From contig JAQMRL010000040.1 in NCBI GenBank assembly GCA_035578175.1, forward strand, positions 496,001 through 560,000: 64,000 nucleotides of DNA, read 5' to 3'. Shown piece by piece: positions 32,305-43,698 of this stretch. Each line of letters opens with the position of its first letter. Position 1 is the stretch's first letter. The DNA is from Catonia carolina (Eukaryota > Arthropoda > Insecta > Hemiptera > Achilidae). The position numbers and the translations under genes are program-made. The notes under the pieces are model-generated. The model did no database searches. It was not told where the DNA came from and saw nothing but the letters and a program-made list of their open reading frames with translations.

Positions 32305-32493
32305 CCAGAAAATCCTATATACATGAAAAATTGCACGAATACACTACTAATTTCAGTGGATTAATTTTGATGAAAATGTTCGTGTCGGGTCCTCTAACGA
32401 CACCTAACTTAAATTTCAAGTTTTAACTTCGTACGCTATTCCGTTGTTTAGATATTTAGCTCACAAACACAAAAAGACCAATCGCTAAAAACA
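32305..32493 (-). mobile_element. HX fragment (5' third)
   Basis: GATGAAAATGTTCGTGTCGGG to CCAATCGCTAAAAACATG in reverse orientation, truncated where the next copy begins. Confidence 0.7.
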
Positions 32494-33415
32494 TGTTTTT
32501 ACTTTCCCTTGCTTATATGAATATATAATAGGAAGAAAAGTATTGTTTTCATGTCGATTTTTTGAAATCCAGTTTTCACCGGATCTACAAGTTTTCCGAC
32601 GCCCTAAACCCCCCAAAAAAAACATTTTTTTTAGTGATTGGTCTGTGTGTGTGTGTGTGTGTGTATGAACAGAATATCTCAAGAATGGAACCTCGTACGA
32701 ACTTGAAATTCAAGTTAGATACTACTACCGGACCCGACACGGACATTTTCATCAAAATCGGTCAAACGGAAGTAGTAGTTTATTCGTGTCATTTTTTAGT
32801 TTTTTGTGATTTTCTCAAAAACTGGTCCTACGTTATTTTTTAAATCGCCTCATTTACTACATTTTGTATGCTCTACAAGAGAGGGTAGGCGCCATGTCTG
32901 CTGAAATTCTTGGAAAGGCTGTTTTCACATAAAAAATTGTTTATTTAAGACTGCGACTTTAATATGCATTTTAGCGCAAAAATGTAACTAGTAAAAGTTT
33001 TAGAGAATTTAAAATTCTACAATTTTTATTTTAAACAGGTTTTTGTATAACGCTTAGTTTAGCGGTAATTAGCGATTTTTCTGTTTTTTCTCCCCAAAAA
33101 GTGAAAATCGATTTTTTAAAGATTTCTGCCTTAGTATGCATTTTACGACAAAAGTGTATATAATCAAATTTATAGAAAATTAAAAGATCTACAACTTTTG
33201 TTCAGAGCATTTTTCTCTACAGAGCCTAGTTTACCGTGAAAGAGTGATTTTCCGTATTTTTAAGCCAAACTGCGGTTGATTTTTACTTTGCGTCTTTCAC
33301 TCATGATTAATATTAGGTTATGTTTATTGAGGTTAGTTTCTTGTTTATTTCTAATGTTAGGTTTATTGTTAATTATTTGCATTGGCAAGATAAAGTTGTG
33401 TGAGTGTTTCACACC
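32494..33415 (+). mobile_element. HX element, full copy
   Basis: Left end TTTTTACTTTCCCTTGCTTA, (TG)n at 32645-32663, right end AAGATAAAGTTGTGTGAGTG with hairpin. Confidence 0.88.
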
Positions 33416-33416
33416 A

Positions 33417-33790
33417 GAATTTTAAAAATCGGTTTTCTCACAAAAACGTGTAAAACTTCGATTTTTTTAAAGATTTCAGCCTTAGCATTTTACGACAAAA
33501 GTGTATTATAATCAAATTTACAGAAAATTAAAAGATCTACAACGTTTATTTAGACATTTTTCTCCACAGAGCTTAGTTTAGCGTGAAAGAGTGATTTACC
33601 GTGTTTTTAAGCCAAACTGAGGTTGATTTTCATCAACCTCAGTTTGCGTCTTTCACTCATTATTAAAATAAGGTTATGTTTTTAAGGTTATTTTTTTATT
33701 TATTTATAATGTTTTATTACTAATGTTAGGTTACATTGTTCATTATTTACATTGGCAAGAGAAAGTCGTGTGAGTGTTTCAAACCAAATT
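33417..33790 (+). mobile_element. HX 3' fragment
   Basis: Starts inside the TTTCTCACAAAAACGTG stem and runs to the terminal hairpin. A small inverted duplication (GGTTGATTTTCATCAACC) sits at about 33624-33641. Confidence 0.75.
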
Positions 33791-33893
33791 TTTTGGGTTC
33801 AAGACGTATGAAAATTTGTTTATCCGGGGAAAACTCGATATGATAACAATACTTTCTTTCCCTAAATATTTCATACAGGGCAAGAAAAAGTAA
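33791..33893 (-). mobile_element. HX end fragment
   Basis: TTTTGGGTTCAAGACGTATG to GGGCAAGAAAAAGTAA, the GT-side terminus of a reverse copy. Confidence 0.65.
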
Positions 33894-34211
33894 TAAAAAA
33901 ATAATGAAACTAAATTTAGTATCGAATAGTGTTATATTAAATAAAATTTACGTGTATAATCGTAGTATATTTACTGTAAATAAAAACAGGAAAAAATTAT
34001 ATTTTATGTCAAATCTGCTGCATCATTCCTGACGTCACTTTATTGCTGTATAGGATGGGCCGAAAGTTGTGTCTTAAACGACTTTTACTTTACTACGTTT
34101 TGTCTAAATAGAACTACCTTAGAAATCCGTGGAAAAACTAAAAATGTTGATTCCTTACAACAAAATAAAGTTTCGAAAAAGCTTTCTTCTGTCAGACCAC
34201 CATTTTACGTT
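33894..34211. other. Spacer, no gene seen
   Basis: AT-rich DNA with no recognised repeat or open frame. Confidence 0.4.
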
Positions 34212-34301
34212 TTTACTTTCTCTTGCTTTACATGAATATATAAAGGGGAACAGTACGGTTTTCATTTGTCGTTTTTTTTGACATCGAGTTTTCACCGAAT
34301 A

Positions 34302-35239
34302 CGAGTTGTGGCTATTAAATAACGAGTCTGACGTTGTAAAAAATTTATTTCTATTTTATACATAATCACTTATTGTCACCTTCAATATACACTCCTTCTC
34401 TAACCCTATAACGGTCCATGCGAATTTTCCATTGTTGGAAACAATGCTGGAAGTCATCTTCTGTAAGCTCCTTCAGGACAAATGCCGCTGAAAAATGTTT
34501 GAAATGAAGCTCGCAAAAATGTTTGTACTGACACTTTTTACGCGATTGAAATGACCCAAATTTTTTGGAAACGATAATAACATGTGATGAAACGTGGTTT
34601 TTTACTAATGATCCGGAAACGACGTGCCAAACCATGCACTGGAAGAGGCGAACTTCACCGAGAGCCAAAAAGCTCGTATGAGCAAGTCAAAATTTAAAGC
34701 AATGATGATCGTTTTTTTTTATATCCATTGGATTGTGTACCTTCACAGGGTTCCTGAAGGTCAAACAATTAATCAATATTACTACCTTGAGGTACTTTCT
34801 AAACTACATCGAAGAGTAAAGAAAAAACAACCAGAAATGTGGAAGGACAAATCATGGGTTCTCCACCAAGGCAATACGCCAGCTCATTCCGGGTTATCTG
34901 TCAAGAGGTTCCTAGCCAAGTATAGCATCTCAGTGTTAGAACATCCACCTTATTCACCAGATCTTGCACCATGTGACTTCTACCTGTTCCCTAAGGTGAA
35001 ATCTGCATTAAAAGGGACGAAATTTGAGTCTGTGGAAGCTGTAAAAGAGAAAGCAGCACGTGTTCTGAAGGAGCTGACAGAAGATGACTTTCAGCACTGT
35101 TCCAACTATGGAAAATTCGCATGGAGCGTTGTAGGGATAGAGAAGGAGTGTATATTGAAGGTGACAATAAGTGATTATGTATAAAATAAAAATAAAATTT
35201 TTTACAACGTCAGTCTCGTTATTTAATAGCCACACCTTG
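34302..35239 (+). mobile_element. Two-right-ended mariner derivative, junction type II
   Basis: TA at 34300-34301 and 35240-35241. The left ~188 bp is an inverted copy of the right ~188 bp and carries the transposase C-terminus antisense. At about 34490 it joins ATGCCGCTGAAAAATGTTTG, the same joint as in the reversed element at 62130-63065. Confidence 0.9.
34495..35184 (+). pseudogene. Mariner DD34D transposase, C-terminal two-thirds
   Basis: Preserves the first catalytic region in another frame (VITCDETWFF-like at about 34580), then open from 34624: YLHRVPEGQTINQYYYLEVL, MWKDKSWVLHQGNTPAHSGL and HPPYSPDLAPCDFYLFPKVK with the third Asp. The second Asp is replaced by Gly (HQGN instead of HQDN). 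A frameshift follows FQHC near 35098. N-terminal DNA-binding codons are absent. Defective both by mutation and truncation. Confidence 0.85.
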
Positions 35240-35451
35240 TATACTCGTTCAGCGACTCGAATGTGTGTGTTTATGAACAAAATATTTCAAGAACGAAATA
35301 CCGTACGAAGTTGAAACTTGAAATTTAAGTTAGGTATCAAAAGAAAACCCGACATGAACATTTTCATCAAAATCCTTCAACTGGAAATCGTAATTGATTC
35401 GTGCGATTTTTCATTTTTTTGCTATTTTTCTTGAAAACTATTCAATTTAAA

Positions 35452-37038
35452 ATCTAATGCGAAACACTCAAACGACTTTCTCATACCAATGCAAATAATT
35501 AACAATACAACCAAACATTAGTAATAAAACATTAGAAATAAACCACAAACTAACCTCATAAAAGATAACAATTTTAATGATGAGTGAATGATGCAAAATG
35601 AAAACTAATCTCAGTTTGGCTTAAAAATACGGAAAATCAATTTTTCACGCTAACCTAGGCTCTGTAGAGAAAAATGCTGTAAATGAAAGTTGTAGATCTT
35701 TTAATTTCCTATAAATTTGCTTATGTACACTTTTGTCGTAAAATGCATACTAAGGCCGAAATCTTAAAAAAAATTTAATTTACAGATTTTCATGAAAGAA
35801 AACGAAATCACTAATTACCTCTAAACGAAGCGTTATACAAAAAAAATGTGTAAAATAAATGTTGTAGGTTTTTACATTGTCTACAACTTTGATTATATAC
35901 ACTTTTGCCCTAAAATGCATATTTAGGGCAATCAACATATTTTTTACGAGAGAACAGCCTCCCCAAGAATTTCAGCAGACATGGCACCTACCCTATCTTG
36001 TAAAACAACGGTTCCCAAAGTGGGGGGCGCGCCCCCCAAGGGAGGCGTGAAGACACGTCAAGGGGGGCCCGGGACTTCGAGAGAGCTTTACCCTCCATAA
36101 CGGATCCTTTCAGTGTCAACATAGACTTTCTGCCCGAATTAGTTAAAAAACAAGTTTTAGAAATAAAAAATGTTTCTGCTGCAAAAAACGATTTCGATAA
36201 AATTTACAAAACATCACTTTGGGTTAAGTATTACAAAGTTTACCCCAGTATATAACAGCACGCGGCAGTAATGGTAATTATCTTTATCAAGCACCTATCT
36301 GTGCGATAAAGTGTTTTCAGCACTTGTCACAATAAAAACAAAGCATCGGTGTAATGTTGGTTTTATCAATGATTTACGTTGCGCGTTTTCTAATAATCAA
36401 CCTTTTTAAAAAAAAAACATGCGAGGTCATCCATCCACCAATTATTTTGTCTCTTGTTAAAATTAAATTGCAACTTCTAATGCTACAAAATATAAAAAAA
36501 ATAAATGTATGGTTATTCAATGTAATACGTGATTTTTCATTGCCCAAAAAAATTGTGTAAGGGGGCGTGAGAAATTTTCTTTTTGACAAAAGGGGGCGTA
36601 AAAGATAGAAGTTTGGGAACCGCTGTTGTAAAGCATAAAAAAATTTAGTAAAAAATCTGCGACTTTAAAAAAAATCGTAGGACCCGTTTTTTCAGAAAAT
36701 CGCAAAAAAGTGAAAAATGACACAAATAAACTACTACTTCCGGTTGACCGATTTTGATGAAAATGTTCCTGTCGGGTCCTCTACTGGTATGTAACTTGAG
36801 TTTCAAGTTCGTGCGATGTCCGTTCTTGATATATTCTGTACACACACACACACACACTAATACGCGCGCGCGCGCACACACACACACACACACAGACCAA
36901 TTGCTAAAAACATGTTTTTTTGGGTTCAGGGGTCTGAACACGCGTAGATCCGGTGAAAACTCGATTTCTTAAAATCGACATGAACATAATAGCTACTTTC
37001 CTTCCTAGATATTCATACAGGCAAGAAAAAGTAAAAAG
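35452..37038 (-). mobile_element. HX element interrupted by a hAT derivative
   Basis: Hairpin end AATGCGAAACACTCAAACGA at the left, GT-side terminus GGCAAGAAAAAGTAAAAAG at the right, (CA)n with (CG)n at 36840-36892. The hAT insertion occupies 36006-36625. Confidence 0.85.
36006..36625 (+). mobile_element. hAT-type element, deletion derivative with 8-bp TSD
   Basis: Ends CAACGGTTCCCAAAGTGGGG and, inverted, CAGCGGTTCCCAAACTTC. The 8-bp duplication is TTGTAAAA (35998-36005) / TTGTAAAG (36626-36633). Internally a remnant of the hAT C-terminal dimerisation domain is visible on the plus strand: DPFSVNIDFLPELV at about 36100, then TYLCDKVFSALVTIKTKHRC at about 36285-36350, with stops and frameshifts between. 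Confidence 0.87.
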
Positions 37039-37555
37039 TGTGAAATAAAAGTTGTAGGTATTTACATTGTCTACAAATCTGATTATATACACTTTTGCGC
37101 TAAAATGCACATTAAAGCCGCAATCAACATTTTTTTACACGAGAAAACAGCCTCCTCAAAAATTTCAGCAGATAATTTCGGCGCCTACCCTATCTTGTAA
37201 AGCATAAAGATTGTAGTAAATATACCGATTCTTAAAAAAAAATCGTTGGAGCCGTTTTTGAGAAAATCGAAAAAAGTGAAAAATGACACGAATAAGCTAC
37301 TACTTCCAATTGACCGATTTTGATGAAAATGTTCGATTCGGGTCCTCTAGTGGTATCCAACTTAAGTTTTAACTTCGTGCGATGATCCGTTCTTGAGATG
37401 TTTTGTTCACACACCCATAACAACAGCTAAAAACATGTTTGTGTGGGTTCAGGGGGTCTGAAAACGTGTAGATCCGATGAAGAGTAGATTTCTTAAAATC
37501 GACATGAAAACAATACTTTCGTTCCTATATATTCATATAGGCAAGAAAAAGTAAA
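37039..37555 (-). mobile_element. HX element, truncated, abutting the previous copy
   Basis: Begins inside HX at GTGTGAAATAAAAGTTGTAG directly after the previous copy's GT-side terminus, and ends GGCAAGAAAAAGTAAAAAG. The same truncation joint is found at 40280. Confidence 0.82.
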
Positions 37556-37612
37556 AAGTACGGAATGTTATTAAATTTATGCTAAATTAGGCTCTGATGA
37601 AAAAGTACTTAA

Positions 37613-38571
37613 CACTTATATGGAAACATCGGTCTCACAGGCACTAAGGGTGATTTGTTTACATAATACTGGGTTCCCTGAGCTAGGGTTGGTGCTGACC
37701 GTCATCATTCCTATCTACTTCATAGTGAAATATGGTTCAGTTCACGTGAATCGTTGCGGAAGTGTAAATCGTTCTTAAAAATCATACCGGTCTGTGATAC
37801 CGCGTGTTTCTTTTTGTGTATTTCATGTAGCGGTCTGTGGAACCGTGTGTTTCCCTTACTGTATTTAACGGTCTGTAAGACGGGTGTTTCCTTTACGGGT
37901 TTATATTTTAATTATTTGTATATATTTTAATTTTTTTTTTATTACTTAATTGTAAATTTCTGAAATGGCTCGATCACTTAGTACAAGCGATCCCGATTAT
38001 GGTGACAGAATTCGTAGATTATTGGAAAAAGATGACAGTGACTCGGAAGGTTCTATTTGTGATGAAATTGATGACTCAGATGTATCACTTGCAAGAAAGC
38101 TATTTGCCTAGAATGCAGTAGAAAACTGTGTCTTGATTGTACAAAAAACAAATGTCAGTAAAAAAACCCCTAATATGTAAGTAGTCACTTTTGAGTTATG
38201 TTTCTTTTATACAAATTTTTGCTTTTTTTTAAATTTAAGTATGTGATTAAATATGTATTAAAATAATACATTTAACCTGAGTGAAAAACAAACATTATAA
38301 GTATGTTATCAATTTTAAAAATTAAGTCGTTAATGCCATAAATAATTTGGCTTTTTTCATTTATTTAAACAATTGTTTTTCGAAAACCAGATCTTATACC
38401 AATGTCATTTCAATCATTATACTATAGTAAAATAAAATAATTTGTGTTAAACAGATCTAGTTGAGTTTCTTGGCCTTTGATTCCCAAATAAATTGCCAAA
38501 AATGAAATGGCGGTCTGTCAGACCGGGTGTTTCTATTAACGTTATAAAAAACATGTTTCCATATAAAAAAG
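37613..38571 (+). mobile_element. piggyBac-type element, deletion derivative
   Basis: TTAA at 37609-37612 precedes CACTTATATGGAAACATCGG. The other end GTTTCCATATAAAAAAG is a diverged inverse, with TTAA not preserved. A CGGTCTGTNNNACCG-like palindromic motif recurs at 37788, 37831, 37869 and 38511, each followed by GTGTTTC. The interior has only the transposase leader. Confidence 0.75.
37965..38111 (+). pseudogene. piggyBac transposase N-terminal leader (48 codons)
   Basis: MARSLSTSDPDYGDRIRRLL followed by an acidic stretch (EKDDSDSEGS, DEIDDSD) resembles the acidic N-terminus of piggyBac transposases. It ends at TAG (38109-38111). The DDD core is absent. Confidence 0.6.
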
Positions 38572-38639
38572 ATAATCAAATATTAAAAGTTAGTACGAAA
38601 ATATTGATAAGTACTGCTTGAAATTTTTTTTAAAATTTA
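38572..38639. other. Short AT-rich spacer
   Basis: Nothing recognised. Confidence 0.3.
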
Positions 38640-38818
38640 TTTAATGTCGCATCGACATTAAAGGTCATTAGCGACGACGTTGGGGTGTAACTGTGTGTAA
38701 TGAGGATGAAATATTTTTTTGTAACGTATGAAAAGATACCGTGCCTGAGTGGGATTCGAACCCAGGACCGCATGATGAGAGGCGAGCACGTTACCAACTG
38801 CGCCAATGCGGCCGGCTT
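38640..38818 (-). mobile_element. tRNA-derived SINE (type B)
   Basis: On the minus strand, TGGCGCAGTTGG (A box, 38794-38805) and GGTTCGAATCC (B box, 38752-38762) are spaced as in tRNA genes, and a body containing GTCGCTAATGACCTTTAATG ends A-rich. Acceptor-stem pairing is not evident, so this is a SINE and not a functional tRNA gene. Confidence 0.82.
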
Positions 38819-39130
38819 CTTAAAGATTGTTAGAAATGTAGTGCGGTTTATCGGTATCGGTCAAGTTATCTAAATAGGTTGCACAAGTGTGGTAAATTTA
38901 TTAATATTAATTGAGTGTATGACATAAAAAAGCAACATCTTATCTATGTAGTGGTTTCGTAACCGAATGATAGATACATTTTTGCTTAATTCTGTTTATG
39001 TAGGTCGCTGTATTCGTCCTTGGTGTTACTTCGAATCGTTCGCCCAACTGCACTGACTTACGTAATAATTTTAAGCAGTTATAAATTGTGGCAAATTTTT
39101 GTTTGATTCGGGTAATACATGATTGAGATG
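38819..39130. other. Unassigned interval
   Basis: Moderately complex DNA with no open frame or familiar repeat. Confidence 0.4.
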
Positions 39131-39240
39131 AATACAGTAGAGCGTCAATAATCCGAACGTCAAAAATCCAGACCGTCGATAATCCGCATTCAATTCTAGC
39201 TAAATAATGACGGATCGTAAAATCGATTTTTGATTACCTA
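39131..39240 (+). mobile_element. Tigger/pogo-type terminal fragment
   Basis: ACAGTAGAGCGTCAATAATCC followed by GAACGTCAAAAATCC resembles the terminus of Tigger elements (compare 19010). Only the end remains. Confidence 0.5.
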
Positions 39241-39290
39241 TTTACATTGGCAAGAGAAAGTTGTGAGTGTTTGAGTGTTACTCTATGTTG
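39241..39290 (+). mobile_element. HX hairpin-end fragment
   Basis: CATTGGCAAGAGAAAGTTGTGAGTG; the terminal hairpin is partly lost. Confidence 0.6.
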
Positions 39291-39299
39291 ACGACTTAA

Positions 39300-40279
39300 A
39301 AAATCTGGTGTCAAACATTCACACAACTTTCTCTTGCCAATGCAAATATAGAACAATAAAACCACAAATAAACAAACAAAATAAACAAAAAACTAACCTC
39401 AAAAAACATAACCTAATTTTAATCAAAAGTGAAAGACGCAAAATGAAAATCACCTCAGTTTGGCTTAAATATACGGAAAATCACTCTTTCACGTTTAACT
39501 AGGCTCTGTAGAGAAAATGCTCTACAAAAACTAAATAAAAGTTACTAAAAAAAAAGTTAAAAAGTTAAAAGTGTTACTAAATAAAAGTTGTAGATCTCTT
39601 AATTTCCTAAAAATTTGATTATTCACTTTTGTCGTAAAATCGTCGCTAAGGCTGAAATCGTTAAAAAATGATTTATACACGTTTTCGTGGGAAAAAAACA
39701 GAAAATCGCTAATTACCGCTAAACTAAGCGTTATACAAAATAAAAATTGAAATAAAATTTGTAGGTTTTAAAATTCTTTACAACTTTTGTTATATACATT
39801 TTTGAGCTAAAATGCATATTAAAGTCGCAATCTTAAAAAGACAATTTTTTACGTGAAAACAGCCTCTCCAAGAATTTCAGCAGAAATGACGCCTACCCTA
39901 ACTTGTAAAGCATATAATATTTAGTAAATGAGGCGATTTTTTAAAAAAATTGTAGGACCCGTATTTGAGAAAATCGCAAAAAAGTGAAAAATTACACATG
40001 AATAAACTACTACTTCCGGTTGACCGATTTTGATGAAAATATTCCTGTCGGGTCCTCTAGTGGTATGTAACTTGAGTTTCAAGTTCGTGCGATGTCCGTT
40101 CTTGATATATTCGTTCACACATACACACACACACACACAGACCAATTGCTAAAAACATGTTTTTTGGGTTCAGGGGGTCTGAACACGTGTAGATCCGGTG
40201 AAAACTCGATTTCTTAAAATCGACACGAACATAATAGCTACTTTCCTTCCTATATATTCATGTAGGCAAGAAAAAGTAA
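39300..40279 (-). mobile_element. HX element, full copy
   Basis: TCTGGTGTCAAACATTCACA to GGCAAGAAAAAGTAAAA; (CA)n at 40115-40138. Confidence 0.88.
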
Positions 40280-40605
40280 AACGTGTGAAATAAAAGTTGT
40301 AGGTACCTATTTAAAGTTGTAGGACATTGTCTTCAACTCTGATTATGTACACTTTTGCGCTAAAATGCATATTAAAGCCGCAATCAACATTTTTTTACAC
40401 GAGAAAACAGCCTCCTCAAAAATTTCAGCAGATAATTTCGGCGCCTACCCTATCTTGTAAAGCATAAAGATTGTAGTAAATATAGCGATTTTTTAAAAAA
40501 ATCGTTTTGATGACCGATTTTGATGAAAATGTTCGTGTCGGTTCCGGTAGTGATGTCTAACTTAAGTTTCAAGTTCGTCCGACGTTCCGTTCTTGAGATA
40601 TTCTG

Positions 40606-40656
<51 letters not shown>

Positions 40657-40818
40657 GCACGCGCGCGCACACACACACACAAACCAATCGCTAAAAACAT
40701 GTTTTTTGGATTCAGGGGTCTGAAAAGTGTAGATCCAATGAAAACTCGATTTCGAAAAATCATCATGAAAACAATACTTTCCTTCCTCTATATATTCAAA
40801 TAGGGAAGAGAAAGTAAA
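40280..40818 (-). mobile_element. HX element, truncated, abutting the previous copy
   Basis: Same start point (GTGTGAAATAAAAGTTGTAG) as the truncated copy at 37039. Long (CA)n with GCGCGC at 40609-40681; ends GGGAAGAGAAAGTAAAAA. Confidence 0.82.
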
Positions 40819-41378
40819 AATATAAATTTATGATATTATATATGCTCAAAATATTACATAATTATCATTTAAAACAAGTATATAAATTTTTTAAATTATA
40901 AAAATGAAATAAATATATTAACTGAAAATATAATACATAAAAAGACCTTTTAAATAACTGATATTTAATTTAATCGACTAGCAAAAAACTTACAACTCCG
41001 TAATAATTTAAAAACATCGAAAATTTGAGTGCAGACTGCCAAAAAAAAAATTCATTTTTAAACATTTATTTTTGTAGGTTACAGACAAGGTTTATCTATA
41101 AAGAACTGAATTAAAAATGATCCTTTTTTAGTGCCTTTTTTAGCCTATTGCATAGCCACAGCCTAAATTTGGTTCATTTGCATCGAATCTAATATTTATT
41201 TTTAGTGATCGGCTTTACTGAAAAAACAAATATTTTTAATCGGCAGGCCAACTTTATCGCTAGATATGTGGTTAATTATTTTACAAGTTATTGTTTTTAG
41301 TTATTTTTTAAGTTATAATTTTGGTTAATTAATTTTTGAAGTGTTTTATCACCATTTCTCGTTGAATTTAACTTCAGA
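40819..41378. other. AT-rich interval, no gene seen
   Basis: No recognised family or extended open frame. Confidence 0.45.
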
Positions 41379-41379
41379 T

Positions 41380-42447
41380 AAACAATCTGGTGTCAAACAA
41401 TCACACGACTTTCTCTTGCCAATGTAAAAACAAAAAAAAAAAAACAAAAAAAAAAACACACACACACACACACACCCCAAAATCTGGTGTGAAACACTCT
41501 CACAACTTTCTCTTGCCAATGCAAATTATTACCAATGTAACCTATAATTAGTAATAAAACATCAGAAATAAACAAAAATCCTAACCTCAATAAACATAAC
41601 CTAATTTTAATCATGAATGAAAGACGCAAAATGAAAATCAACCTCAGTTTCGCTTAAACATACGGAAAATCACTTTCACACTAAACTGGGCTCTGTAGAG
41701 AAAAATACTCTTAATAAAAATAGTAGATATTTTTATTTCCTATAAATTTAATTATATACACTTTTGTCGTTAAATACATACTAGGGCTAAAATCTTAAAA
41801 AAAAATACATCGATTTTTTTTGCACATTTTCGTGAAAAAAAACCCGGAAAATCACTAATTACCGTTAAACTAAGCGTTATACAAAAAAATTATAGTTATA
41901 CAAATAAAAGTTGTAGGATTTTAAATTCTCTTGAACTTTTATTACATACATTTTTAAGCTAAAATCATTGCCGCAAACTTATAAACCCCATTTTTTCTGC
42001 AAAAGAACAGCCTTCCCAAGAATTTCAGCAGACATGGCGCCTACCCTAACTTGTAAAGCATAAAAAGTGTAGTAAATGAGGCGATTTTTAAAAATCGTAG
42101 AGCCGTTTCTGAGAAAATCGCTAAAAAGCAAAAAATGACACGAATAAACTACTACTTCCGGTTGACCGATTTTGATGAAAATGTTCGTGTCTGGGTCTGG
42201 TAGTATGTAACTTAAGTTTCAAGTTCAAGTTTCAAGTAGTATGTAACTTAAGTTTCAAGTTCGTACGATGTTTCGTTCTTGAGATATTCTGTTCACACGC
42301 ACACACAGACCAATCGCTAAAAACATGTTTGTGTGGGTTCAGGGGGTCTGAAAACGTGTAAATCCGGTAAAAACTAGATTTCTTAAAATCGACATGAAAA
42401 CAATACTTTCCTTCCTATATCTTCATATAGGCAAGAGAAAGTAAAAA
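41380..42447 (-). mobile_element. HX fragment plus full HX copy
   Basis: A short hairpin-end fragment (41380-41430) and an A/CA-rich tract precede a full copy starting TCTGGTGTGAAACACTCTCA at about 41484. It ends GGCAAGAGAAAGTAAAAA. A ~30-bp internal tandem repeat (TAACTTAAGTTTCAAGTTC) occurs near 42208-42260. Confidence 0.85.
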
Positions 42448-42601
42448 ACTCATGTGTACTCTTTGATGGTTGGTTCAAGACAAACTTTATTTCTACATTG
42501 TTGTAAATTACAACTTTGGAATCAAATAATGTCTATGTATAAAAAAAAGTATTAAATAAATTTAAAAAAATAATTTTGTTTTACTACTTTTGGTTAATTT
42601 T

Positions 42602-42972
42602 CGTTGTTTAGGTGGTCAGTCGAAATGCTGGTTTGAACCTGTAGAGGTTTACTAAGTAAAAACGTGGAGTGAGGTGGTTTACCATAATCAACACACACTG
42701 AGTAGAAAAATATGCTTATCAGCATGCCAGGCCCTCCGAAAAGCATCTACTTTCCAACCCTGCAAATGACACTTTCACTTCATTCACCACAGGGTCTGGC
42801 TGTATAATGAAATTCATTACTCTTAGAAGAGATAACTCTGAATAGTGTTTTTTACACCTCTACCTCTTCTGTTCTTAAATCGTACAATTGGTTGACCATG
42901 TGATAAGAAACAGAACTATTTTTTATAGCCCTGGAACTAGCAGATCGAGTGCAAATAATTTAACACTCCAGT
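42602..42972 (+). mobile_element. R-repeat retroposon
   Basis: Diverged copy (TCGTTGTTTAGGTGGTCAGT to TTTAACACTCCAG). 42448-42601 before it is a spacer without recognised content. Confidence 0.8.
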
Positions 42973-43015
42973 TGCCTCCTACAGGCATTTAGATATCACA
43001 GTAAACTAATCAACA

Positions 43016-43672
43016 GTGAAGTTTCTAGGAGTGTCACTAGATAGGACTCTCTCGTGGGATTATTATACTGATAAAATTTGTGGTAAAATATCATCTAGGG
43101 TATTTGCATTAAAACAAATTGCCAGATTAAATAATAAAAAATTGCTCACTATGGGCACTAAGTTGCGACTCTTGCGGTGTTACGTGTTTTCCGTTCTTCT
43201 GTACGGAGTAGAGTCTTGGACGTTGACGAGGGCGACCACTGCTAAACTTGAAGCCTTCGAACTTTGGGTGTACAGAAGAATGCTGAGGATACCATGGACA
43301 GATAGGGTGACCAACATTGAGGTACTGCGTCGGATGGACAAGGAACCAGAGGTATTAAACACCATTAAGTGTCGCAAGTTGCAATACCTCGGTCATATTA
43401 TGAGGAACCACGGTAGATACGAACTGTTGCAGCGCATCCTGCAGGGAAGATTGGATGGTAGAAGACAGCCAGGCCGAAGAAGAATATCCTGGCTTGCTAA
43501 CCTGAGAGACTGGTATGGGAAAAGCTCGGCCCAACTGTTCCGCATTGCAGATGACAAGACCAAGATAGCCATGATGACAGCCAGCGTTCGAACCGGACAG
43601 GCACGCCAAGAAGAAGATAGTAGCTTATCATGGTTTAATTCTATCTCATATCAGGTATGCCATATTAATTAA
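43016..43672 (+). pseudogene. Chimeric LINE reverse-transcriptase C-terminal frame
   Basis: A single open frame of 218 codons. Residues 1-42 (VSLDRTLSW...ALKQIARLNNKKLL) match the LINE at 60595-61334. Residues 43 to ~203 come from another LINE: LRLLRCYVFSVLLYGVESWT, the Trp-rich FELWVYRRMLRIPWTDRVTN, LQYLGHIMRNHGRYELLQ and GRLDGRRQPGRRRISWL, a C-terminal tail common in insect non-LTR elements. The last ~12 residues return to the host LINE. Neither LINE has its catalytic FADD/YADD motif here. Confidence 0.82.
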
Positions 43673-43698
43673 TATGGGGTAATTCATCACAGTGTAAC

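Larger units (their letters stand above)
34212..35450 (+). mobile_element. HX element split by a mariner derivative
   Basis: HX 5' sequence at 34212-34299 and its continuation at 35242-35450 flank the mariner at 34302-35239. The GT array is reduced to GTGTGTGTT. The HX 3' half is absent. Confidence 0.78.

Noticed and set aside
38728..38818. Possible functional tRNA gene (good A and B boxes)
   Set aside because: No matching acceptor stem, and the sequence continues into a SINE body with a related fragment at 27430-27560.
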